Shown: in pieces, positions 5,033 through 9,891 of the stretch
How the letters are laid out: every line of letters begins with the position of its first letter
How positions within the stretch are numbered: position 1 is the first letter of the stretch
From: Candidatus Kaiserbacteria bacterium RIFCSPLOWO2_01_FULL_54_13
GTDB taxonomy: Bacteria; Patescibacteriota; Minisyncoccia; Phycocordibacterales; UBA2100
Direction of reading: 5' to 3'
Assembly: GCA_001781685.1 (NCBI GenBank)
Contig: MFLZ01000010.1
Location: 6,756-17,950 of the forward strand
Length of the DNA stretch: 11,195 bases
Position numbers and translations under genes: made by a program
The notes under the pieces: generated by a model
What the model was told of the DNA's origin: nothing
Databases searched by the model: none
Seen by the model: only the letters and a program-made list of their open reading frames with translations

Positions 5033-5707
5033 TCATTTTTTCTTATCATCCTTTTCGAATATCTCGCCGCGGTAAATCCAAACCTTGACGCCAATCACGC
5101 CGTAAGGCAGGTAGGCTACCTCACGCGCGAAATCAATGTCTGCACGCAAGGTCTGCAAGGGAACGCGACCCCTTTTGATCTCCTCCTGCCGCGACATCTC
5201 GGCGCCTCCGAGGCGCCCCGCGATTGCTATGCGCACTCCTCCTACATCGCGATTCGCCATTACCTTCTCCACGGTCTGTTTGAGTACGCGGCGGAAGGGC
5301 TGTCGCTTCTCCAAGCCTTCGGCGACCATATATGCGACAACGGGTGCCTGAGACTCCGGTGAGCGCACTTCTTCTATATCGAGCCGCACAGAAAGTTTTC
5401 CGGCGGATGGAACCTTACGAACCACTTCTTCTATCTCTTTCGTGAGCTTCATCGAGCCCTCGCCGCCACGGCCAATGACGAGACCCGGACGGGACGTTTT
5501 GATGAGAACACGAATGTGCTTCTCGCTGCGCTCGATCTCAACTGATGTCACGTAGTGCCCGCGCAGACGCTTCTTCAAGAAGCGGCGGATCGCTGAATCG
5601 ACCATGACATTCTGCCGAAACTGCGCAGGTGTCTTGGCAAACCAGCGGCTCTTCCAGTCGCGGATAACGCCCAGGCGGTGTGCGTATGGGTGAACTACGT
5701 GGGTCAT
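5033..5707 (-). CDS. rpsC: 30S ribosomal protein S3 (uS3)
   Basis: S3 forms part of the mRNA entry tunnel and, with S4 and S5, the mRNA helicase activity of the ribosome. The 224-residue product shows HPYAHRLGVIRDWKSRWFA at the start, a KH type-II domain with the loop GLVIGRGGEG (GRGG at about 79-82), and the C-terminal S3 domain (ANRDVGGVRIAIAGRLGGAE, RGRVPLQTLRADIDF, YGVIGVKVWIYRGEIF). The tail KDDKKK is short. The mRNA before the start reads CTATTCCTATT, with no Shine-Dalgarno site. Confidence 0.98.
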   Translation of the reverse strand: MTHVVHPYAHRLGVIRDWKSRWFAKTPAQFRQNVMVDSAIRRFLKKRLRGHYVTSVEIERSEKHIRVLIKTSRPGLVIGRGGEGSMKLTKEIEEVVRKVPSAGKLSVRLDIEEVRSPESQAPVVAYMVAEGLEKRQPFRRVLKQTVEKVMANRDVGGVRIAIAGRLGGAEMSRQEEIKRGRVPLQTLRADIDFAREVAYLPYGVIGVKVWIYRGEIFEKDDKKK

Positions 5708-5711
5708 AATA

Positions 5712-5746
5712 GGAATAGCTTCTAGCTTCTAGCTTCTAGCTTCGAG
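5712..5746 (+). repeat. TAGCTTC heptad array at the rplV/rpsC junction, running into rplV
   Basis: Four perfect copies of TAGCTTC (5716-5743) are followed by a degenerate GAG and preceded by GGAATAG next to the rpsC start. The rplV stop codon lies at 5722-5724, so most of the array is coding. On the minus strand it encodes the last residues KLEARS and the TAG stop. Confidence 0.92.
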
Positions 5747-6102
5747 TGTTTCTTCGCCGTCAATTTCGCAGGTTTGCTGGCGCTGGTTGCGAGTTCCAAA
5801 GAAACAATAGACATGGTCTTCCTCAGGGTGCCGGAGCGGCCGCGCGCAAAGGGGCGAAAGCTGCGCACTACACTCCCCTTGTCGACAGTCACCTTTTTCA
5901 CAAAGAGATCCGCTGTCGAGATACCGAGATTGCGGGCATTCGCGACCGCAGAGTCGAGAAGCTTTGCTACTGCGGGAGAAGACTTCTTCGGCAAGAACGC
6001 AAGCGCGGCTTTCGCTTGCGATACCGATTTGCCGCGTATTAGATCCGCAACGAGACGGACCTTGCGCGGCGACTGGTGGTAGTTCGTGAGAAGCGCTTTC
6101 AT
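5722..6102 (-). CDS. rplV: 50S ribosomal protein L22 (uL22)
   Basis: L22 reaches through the large subunit and lines the nascent-peptide exit tunnel with its beta-hairpin. The start at MKALLTNYHQSPRKVRLVAD, one base after the rpsS stop, is the family's usual N-terminus and gives 126 residues; an ATG 18 bases further upstream lies inside rpsS. Conserved parts are LIRGKSVSQAKAALAFLPKK, LLDSAVANARNL, VDKGSVVRSFRPFARGRSG and MSIVSLEL. The C-terminal tail after SLELA is Ala/Lys-rich. Its last six residues, KLEARS, and the stop are written by a 7-bp tandem repeat. L4 in the same cluster ends in a similar repeat-coded SKLEPKT. Confidence 0.97.
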   Translation of the reverse strand: MKALLTNYHQSPRKVRLVADLIRGKSVSQAKAALAFLPKKSSPAVAKLLDSAVANARNLGISTADLFVKKVTVDKGSVVRSFRPFARGRSGTLRKTMSIVSLELATSASKPAKLTAKKHSKLEARS

Positions 6103-6103
6103 A

Positions 6104-6454
6104 CTATTTCTTCGGTGCACTCGCAGCTTCGGGCGCTGCCTTCGCGGCTTGTGCCGCGGCTACTTCAGCAGCCTTTGCGGCCATTTCAGCTTCCTTTTGC
6201 ATGCGACCGCCGTGCTTCACAAACTTCGTTGTAGGGGCAAACTCGCCAAGGCGGTGCCCGACCATATCTTCCGAGACATATACTTCATCGAAGTTCTTTC
6301 CTGTGTGCACGAGAAACGTGTAGCCCACAAATTCCGGCGCGATCTGCGAGGAGCGCGCCCACGTCTTGATGCCGCCCTGAGTGGGCTTGCGCAAGCTCAC
6401 CTTCTTCGCGAGCTTCACGTCCACGTAAGGACCTTTTTTAAGCGATCTAGTCAT
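6104..6454 (-). CDS. rpsS: 30S ribosomal protein S19 (uS19) with Ala-rich tail
   Basis: S19 is in the head of the small subunit and contacts the A-site finger of 23S rRNA and tRNA. The 116-residue product begins [19 protein letters not shown], has [39 protein letters not shown] and [10 protein letters not shown], all typical. The family usually ends near residue 92. Here residues 86-116 form an Ala/Lys/Glu-rich tail ([20 protein letters not shown]) that probably forms a helix or stays disordered. The 23-bp spacer after rplB has no Shine-Dalgarno site and no heptad repeats. Confidence 0.98.
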   Translation of the reverse strand: MTRSLKKGPYVDVKLAKKVSLRKPTQGGIKTWARSSQIAPEFVGYTFLVHTGKNFDEVYVSEDMVGHRLGEFAPTTKFVKHGGRMQKEAEMAAKAAEVAAAQAAKAAPEAASAPKK

Positions 6455-6477
6455 AAGAGTGAGGAACTATACAGGAT

Positions 6478-7326
6478 TTAAGTGCGCTTTCCAACCCTGC
6501 GGCGCGAAACAATGAAAACATTTGAGTACTTCTTGGGGCGGCGCGTTTTCTGTCCCTTCCCTGCGGGCTTGCCCCACTTGGTACGTTGCCTCCTATGACC
6601 CCGCCCTTGGCGACCTTCGCCACCGCCGTGCGGATGGTCCACGGGATTCATAGCAGTGCCGCGCACGGTAGGACGCACGCCCATCCAGCGCGAGCGGCCA
6701 GCTTTCCCGATAGAGACGAGACGATGCTCAGGATTGGAGATTTCTCCCACCGACGCCCACGCCGTGTCTAGCACCCTGCGCACCTCCGAGCTCGGCATCT
6801 TGAGATGCGTGTAAGGAGTGTCCTGCGCCACCACTTCGGCATAATTCCCCGCCGAGCGCGCCATTTTCCCGCCGCCCCCCGGCTTCAGCTCTATGTTGTA
6901 GACGAACGTGCCAACGGGAATTTTCGAAAGCGGCAGGCGATTGGCAACTTTGATTGGTGCACTCTCCGACACAATAAAAGTATCCCCCACCACCACCCGC
7001 TGCGGGAGAACAACGTAGCGCTTCTCGCCGTCCGCATACACAGCAAGCCCTACGAATGCAGAGCGGGAAGGGTCATACTCGATGCTCGCGATACGGGCGG
7101 GAACGTCCTTTTTGTCATACCGGAAATCAACATCACGAAAACGGCGCTTGTGCCCCCCTCCATGGTGGCGAACCGTGATTCGTCCCCTAGCGTTCCGCCC
7201 ACCCATGCTCTTCTTTCCACGCACAAGCGACTTCGTCGGCTTGTGTCCGCTGAGAAGCGCCCTGTATTCAATGCGGGTCATTTGCCGCTGCCCGGGACTT
7301 GTTGGTTTATAGGATTTTATGGACAT
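6478..7326 (-). CDS. rplB: 50S ribosomal protein L2 (uL2)
   Basis: L2 is a core large-subunit protein needed for subunit association and peptidyl transferase activity. The 282-residue product opens MSIKSYKPTSPGQRQMTRIE and contains GGRNARGRITVRHHGGGHKR, IEYDPSRSAFVGLAVYADGE, GTFVYNIELKPGGGGKMARS, HRLVSIGKAGRSRWMG and RPTVRGTAMNPVDHPHGGGE. It keeps the histidine near residue 231 that corresponds to the functionally important His229 of E. coli, and ends in a basic tail. Length is normal. A 78-bp AT-rich heptad spacer lies upstream. Confidence 0.99.
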   Translation of the reverse strand: MSIKSYKPTSPGQRQMTRIEYRALLSGHKPTKSLVRGKKSMGGRNARGRITVRHHGGGHKRRFRDVDFRYDKKDVPARIASIEYDPSRSAFVGLAVYADGEKRYVVLPQRVVVGDTFIVSESAPIKVANRLPLSKIPVGTFVYNIELKPGGGGKMARSAGNYAEVVAQDTPYTHLKMPSSEVRRVLDTAWASVGEISNPEHRLVSIGKAGRSRWMGVRPTVRGTAMNPVDHPHGGGEGRQGRGHRRQRTKWGKPAGKGQKTRRPKKYSNVFIVSRRRVGKRT

Positions 7327-7333
7327 ACAATTT

Positions 7334-7396
7334 TTGAATCTTCAATTTCTAATTTTCAAAATTAAGACATTGGAAATTGATTGAAAATTGAAAATT
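7334..7396. repeat. AT-rich heptad array with inverted arms between rplW and rplB
   Basis: The spacer reads as 7-bp units in two arms. One is TTGAATC, TTCAATT, TCTAATT, TTCAAAA (7334-7361). The other has ATTGGAA, ATTGATT, GAAAATT, GAAAATT (7369-7396). The arms are complementary: AATTTTCAA (7351-7359) matches TTGAAAATT (7381-7389) perfectly, so an RNA hairpin can form just before rplB. It differs in base composition from the TAG-type arrays but keeps the period. Confidence 0.75.
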
Positions 7397-7404
7397 AATA
7401 ATCC

Positions 7405-7785
7405 TTAAGTGATAGTGATACTTTCACCTCGCTTGAGATACACGTAGGCTTTCTTGCCGCCGCGCGCGAAACCGCGCATCCCTGTGCGCGCGTTGCGCTT
7501 CTGCTTCGAGGGAATTGGGACAATCCGCACCTTTCGAGGTACAACGCCGTACAAACTGCGCACCGCATCCCTAACCTCCGATTTGGTCGCGCGTTCTGCA
7601 ACATCAAACGTGTACACTCCCGTCTCTTGGTGCATGGTCGCCTTCTCTGTGATACGCGGACTTCTCAAAACGTGGGAGAGGTCTGTGCCCGTTGCAGAAC
7701 TCAAGGCAGGAGCCGCGGCGCGGACCGAAACTCCCGGCTTTTCCACCTTATCGTCTCCTTTTTTATTTCGTCTGAATAGGGCCAT
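7405..7785 (-). CDS. rplW: 50S ribosomal protein L23 (uL23) with N-terminal extension
   Basis: L23 lies at the exit tunnel and is the main docking site of trigger factor and SRP. The 126-residue product has the family core from about residue 38: VLRSPRITEKATMHQETGVY, TFDVAERATKSEVRDAVRSL and YGVVPRKVRIVPIPSK, then RRTGMRGF-like ARTGMRGFARGGKKAYVYLK. Bacterial L23 is usually 95-100 residues. The first 37 residues (MALFRRNKKGDDKVEKPG, then an Ala/Ser stretch) are an added basic, low-complexity head. A start at the later in-frame residues would remove it, but no better start codon is evident. Confidence 0.97.
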   Translation of the reverse strand: MALFRRNKKGDDKVEKPGVSVRAAAPALSSATGTDLSHVLRSPRITEKATMHQETGVYTFDVAERATKSEVRDAVRSLYGVVPRKVRIVPIPSKQKRNARTGMRGFARGGKKAYVYLKRGESITIT

Positions 7786-7790
7786 AAATA

Positions 7791-7828
7791 GAATAGGTTC
7801 TAGGGACTAGGTTTTAGGTTCTAGTTTG
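7791..7828 (+). repeat. TAGGTTC heptad array at the rplD/rplW junction, running into rplD
   Basis: Units are TAGGTTC (7794-7800), TAGGGAC, TAGGTTT, TAGGTTC (7815-7821), TAGTTTG (7822-7828), preceded by GAATAG as in three other arrays. The rplD stop codon (7807-7809) lies within it, so more than half of the array is coding and specifies the end KLEPKT of L4. Confidence 0.9.
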
Positions 7829-8502
7829 GAATTCGTTTTCTTGGATGCGCGCTTCGCGACAACTGCAAGCGATGCTTCTGGGTTCTCGATAACGAGATAG
7901 GTGCTACCAAGAACGGAAACCGGATTTAAGTCCTTGACATCAACGGTGCGCACATTACCGATATTACGATAGCTCTTCTTTGTCGCCTCGGTCGGGCTCG
8001 AGAGCGCAATCAATGCAGCATTCTCGCGTTTGTCCGAGATCTTCTCGAAACCGGAAACTCTTGAGAGTGCAAGGAGGGTCTTTTTCGCAAGAGCGGTCTT
8101 CGGCTCTGCCATCGCGAGCGAATCAACGAAGATTATCTCTCCGTCTTTGAGCTTTCGCGAAAGCGCCATAAAAAGCGCTTTGATGCGCATCTTTTTTGGA
8201 ACTGCGCGCGTGTAGTTCTTATCACTGCGCGGTCCATGCGTGACTCCGCCGCCACGCCAGATTGGAGAGCGAATGGAGCCGTGCCGTGCGCGGCCCGTCC
8301 CTTTCTGCCGCCACGGCTTCCGGCCGCCCCCTCGCACTTCTCCGCGCGTCTTCACATGTGCAACCGTGGGGCGGGCATTCGCCTGCATGGACGTCACGAC
8401 TTGATGCATGAGAGCGTCGTTCCACGAAACATCGAAAACACTCTTGGTAAGTTCGACCGTGCCTGTTTTCTTTCCCTGTGTGTTGTATATATCTGCGTTC
8501 AT
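7807..8502 (-). CDS. rplD: 50S ribosomal protein L4 (uL4)
   Basis: L4 lines the exit-tunnel constriction with its extended loop. In E. coli it also represses the S10 operon. The 231-residue product shows VFDVSWNDALMHQVVTSMQA, the tunnel-loop signature TRGEVRGGGRKPWRQKGTGR, ARHGSIRSPIWRGGGVTHGP, RIKALFMALSRKLKDGE and the C-terminal Rossmann-like region (VRTVDVKDLNPVSVL, STYLVIENPEAS). The final residues SKLEPKT plus the TAG stop come from the heptad array. The mRNA before the ATG is a pyrimidine-rich array with no Shine-Dalgarno site. Confidence 0.98.
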   Translation of the reverse strand: MNADIYNTQGKKTGTVELTKSVFDVSWNDALMHQVVTSMQANARPTVAHVKTRGEVRGGGRKPWRQKGTGRARHGSIRSPIWRGGGVTHGPRSDKNYTRAVPKKMRIKALFMALSRKLKDGEIIFVDSLAMAEPKTALAKKTLLALSRVSGFEKISDKRENAALIALSSPTEATKKSYRNIGNVRTVDVKDLNPVSVLGSTYLVIENPEASLAVVAKRASKKTNSKLEPKT

Positions 8503-8551
8503 ATGAGAGATGAGAAGTGAAAAATGAGAATGACGAAGTAGAATGGAGAAC
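8503..8551 (+). repeat. ATGAGAA-type heptad array between rplC and rplD
   Basis: Units on the plus strand are ATGAGAG (8503-8509), ATGAGAA, GTGAAAA, ATGAGAA (8524-8530), then degenerate TGACGAA, GTAGAAT, GGAGAAC. GAAGTGA (8514-8520) is the reverse complement of TCACTTC (8590-8596) in the array inside the end of rplC, so the two arrays face each other as inverted arms. Confidence 0.72.
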
Positions 8552-8555
8552 TTTT

Positions 8556-9224
8556 TTAATTCTTATGTGTATTTCTCGTCTCTGCTTTCTCACTTCTAAT
8601 TTCCACTAAGGTGCCCGGCCTTCCGGGAATCGCGCCAGATATGAGGAGTGTATTCGTCGTGGCATCAACCTGAAGGACCTTGAGGTTCTTGACCGTGATG
8701 CGGCTTCCGCCCATGCGCCCCGCCATGCGCATGCCTTTCACGACGCGTCCGCCCGCACGGCCGCCGCCTCCGATCGAGCCGGGAGCACGCTCCTTGTCCT
8801 TCTGGCCGTGAGAGCGGGGACCTCCGTGGAATCCATGTCGCTTCACAACGCCCTGAAAACCCTTGCCTTTCGAGACTGCCGATACGGCAACGATGTCGCC
8901 GGGAGCAAAGACGGAAACGTCGATCGAGCTTCCAGCCTCCACGCCTGCGCCAAGGCTTTGGCGGGCAGGTAGCTTCCCGCTTTCAGTATCCGAGAGAGAG
9001 AACTCTCGAGCATACTTGAATGGCTTGCCCTGCTGAGGTTTCTTCACCCGCGATTCTTTCATCGCGACGAAACCAACTTGAACCGCGCTATATCCATCCT
9101 TCTCGGGATTTTTTACCTGAGTCACCGTGAGGGGACCTGCGGAAACAATCGTTGCAGCGTGCACGACGCCTCCCTCGTCGAAGACTTGGGTCATGCGACC
9201 TTTTGTTCCTAACATAAACTTCAT
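8556..9224 (-). CDS. rplC: 50S ribosomal protein L3 (uL3)
   Basis: L3 is one of the two assembly-initiating proteins of the large subunit, and its loop reaches the peptidyl transferase centre. The 222-residue product begins MKFMLGTKGRMTQVFDEGGV, contains GKGFQGVVKRHGFHGGPRSH, GSIGGGGRAGGRVVKGMRMA and GRMGGSRITVKNLKVLQVD, and ends the family fold at PGRPGTLVEIR. The last 12 residues, SEKAETRNTHKN, extend past the usual end and are written in 7-bp repeats. The glutamine methylated in E. coli L3 (Gln150) is replaced in GSIGGGG. It is the first ribosomal gene of the cluster; rpsJ, usually before it, is absent. No Shine-Dalgarno site is visible. Confidence 0.98.
   Translation of the reverse strand: MKFMLGTKGRMTQVFDEGGVVHAATIVSAGPLTVTQVKNPEKDGYSAVQVGFVAMKESRVKKPQQGKPFKYAREFSLSDTESGKLPARQSLGAGVEAGSSIDVSVFAPGDIVAVSAVSKGKGFQGVVKRHGFHGGPRSHGQKDKERAPGSIGGGGRAGGRVVKGMRMAGRMGGSRITVKNLKVLQVDATTNTLLISGAIPGRPGTLVEIRSEKAETRNTHKN
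8569..8603 (-). repeat. Coding heptad array at the 3' end of rplC
   Basis: Five 7-bp units on the minus strand, GAAATTA, GAAGTGA, GAAAGCA, GAGACGA, GAAATAC, follow the consensus GARNNNA and are translated as part of the tail EIRSEKAETRN of L3. They end shortly before the rplC stop. Being read across the reading frame, the repeat gives no protein periodicity. Confidence 0.72.
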
Positions 9225-9293
9225 AAATGACGAACGCCCGCAATGGCGGGCGTATCAAGCCCAACCATTGGTCCCGTATGGGGACGTGGCGCA
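9225..9293 (-). promoter_or_regulatory. Structured 5' leader of rplC
   Basis: The predicted rplC transcript has a leader of about 70 bases. A strong hairpin with an eight-base stem (9234-9241 with 9246-9253, loop of four) ends nine bases before the start codon. A weaker one pairs 9271-9275 with 9281-9285 (GTCCC/GGGAC). CAATGG (9241-9246) is complementary to CCATTG (9265-9270), so the downstream hairpin can alternatively be opened. E. coli uses a leader bound by L4 to control this operon; whether this one has a similar role is unknown. Confidence 0.5.
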
Positions 9294-9299
9294 CTGAGG

Positions 9300-9327
9300 A
9301 GTATACGAAAATTAAACTATAAATCAA
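9300..9327 (-). promoter_or_regulatory. Predicted promoter of the rplC-rplE unit
   Basis: On the minus strand TTGATT (9327-9322) and TATACT (9305-9300) are 16 bases apart; the -10 matches the consensus at five of six positions and the -35 begins TTGA. Transcription would start near 9293. No other promoter of this quality was noticed before rplC. Confidence 0.65.
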
Positions 9328-9370
9328 CCCCGATGCCCAAAGGGATCGGGGTCCCGACCGAAGCGCCGGG
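9327..9370 (-). terminator. Tandem hairpins, probable terminator of the upstream gene
   Basis: Two hairpins follow each other on the minus strand. The first (9370-9353) pairs CCCG with CGGG around a TTCG-type loop. The second (9352-9327) pairs ACCCCGAT with ATCGGGGT and CCC with GGG, with one bulged base. The second is followed by the T-rich but not uniform TTGATTTATAGTTTAATTTT, which also holds the rplC promoter. Confidence 0.45.
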
Positions 9371-9398
9371 AAAGTCAAAATCCAAAAATCAAAAGGAT
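9371..9398 (+). repeat. A-rich heptad array after the small membrane-protein gene
   Basis: Four consecutive 7-bp units AAAGTCA (9371-9377), AAATCCA, AAAATCA, AAAGGAT (9392-9398) lie just downstream of the stop codon at 9406. The shared pattern is AAANNCA. It is the weakest of the arrays, and a chance A-rich stretch is possible. Confidence 0.45.
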
Positions 9399-9405
9399 GG
9401 ATCCG

Positions 9406-9858
9406 CTATGCTCTAGATTTTAGACTTCCTACCACAGGGTGATGACCATGCTTATGCAAGAGGATAGAGCCGATGACGAATAGGAGGAGCGCTGAGACGA
9501 TGCCGAGTCCGATAGGGATCCCTACATCAGAGCCGTCGAGTCCGAACGCTTCGTTGAGCGCGCACAGGAAGGACATACTCCCGCACTGCTCCACAACCGC
9601 CTCCACCACAGGCTCCTGCGGCTGCCACAGAATGTCGTACGAGGTGACACCCTGCGCCTCTGCCTCCTCTGCGAGCGCTGCTACCATCGCATCTATTTCT
9701 GCTTCCGTCATTTGCGCTGTGCGCGGGTCTGAAAGAATCGCAGCACGGATCGTCTCGGAGAGACTCGCATTTCCCGCTTGCGCATGAACAAGATATGGAG
9801 CTGCGCAGAGCGCGAGAGCCATAAAGAAACCCACCAAGCTAAGACGCGAAGATCTCAT
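9406..9858 (-). CDS. Secreted, membrane-anchored small protein of unknown function
   Basis: The 150-residue product has an N-terminal signal peptide (basic MRSSR, hydrophobic LVGFFMALALCAAPYL, likely cut after VHA at residue 26). An Ala/Glu-rich helical segment follows (about 32-70, with TEAEIDAMVAALAEEAEAQG). Next comes a two-cysteine motif, QCGSMSFLCALNEAFGLDGS (C92 and C99), then one hydrophobic segment (IPIGLGIVSALLLFVIGSIL, about 114-133) and a short His/Lys tail that should stay in the cytoplasm. The ectodomain would be tethered outside the cell, possibly with a disulfide. It lies before the rplC promoter, follows the Ig-like gene by 33 bp and has its own TATAAT box, so it need not be part of the ribosomal operon. 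Family not identified. Confidence 0.82.
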   Translation of the reverse strand: MRSSRLSLVGFFMALALCAAPYLVHAQAGNASLSETIRAAILSDPRTAQMTEAEIDAMVAALAEEAEAQGVTSYDILWQPQEPVVEAVVEQCGSMSFLCALNEAFGLDGSDVGIPIGLGIVSALLLFVIGSILLHKHGHHPVVGSLKSRA

Positions 9859-9860
9859 AC

Positions 9861-9873
9861 TGAAGAGTCTTCA
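9861..9873. repeat. Perfect inverted repeat at the start of the small membrane-protein gene
   Basis: TGAAGA and TCTTCA are separated by a single base and lie between the TATAAT box and the start codon. The one-base centre is too tight for an RNA hairpin, so if it is functional it would be a DNA operator. At 13 bp it could also be chance. Confidence 0.4.
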
Positions 9874-9881
9874 TTATACCA
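9873..9881 (-). promoter_or_regulatory. Extended -10 promoter of the small membrane-protein gene
   Basis: On the minus strand TGGTATAAT (9881-9873) is a perfect -10 preceded by the TGn extension. No -35 is evident at 16-18 bases spacing, which extended -10 promoters can tolerate. Transcription would start about eight bases before the ATG, giving a nearly leaderless mRNA. Confidence 0.6.
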
Positions 9882-9891
9882 GCCGAGAGGG

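Noticed and set aside
1963..5746. Heptad arrays as a CRISPR array or transposon ends
   Set aside because: Units are seven bases with no spacers, and there is no transposase, target-site duplication or cas gene in the window.
5722..6120. rplV start at 6120
   Set aside because: It overlaps rpsS and adds residues absent from the family; MKALL at 6102 matches the usual L22 start.
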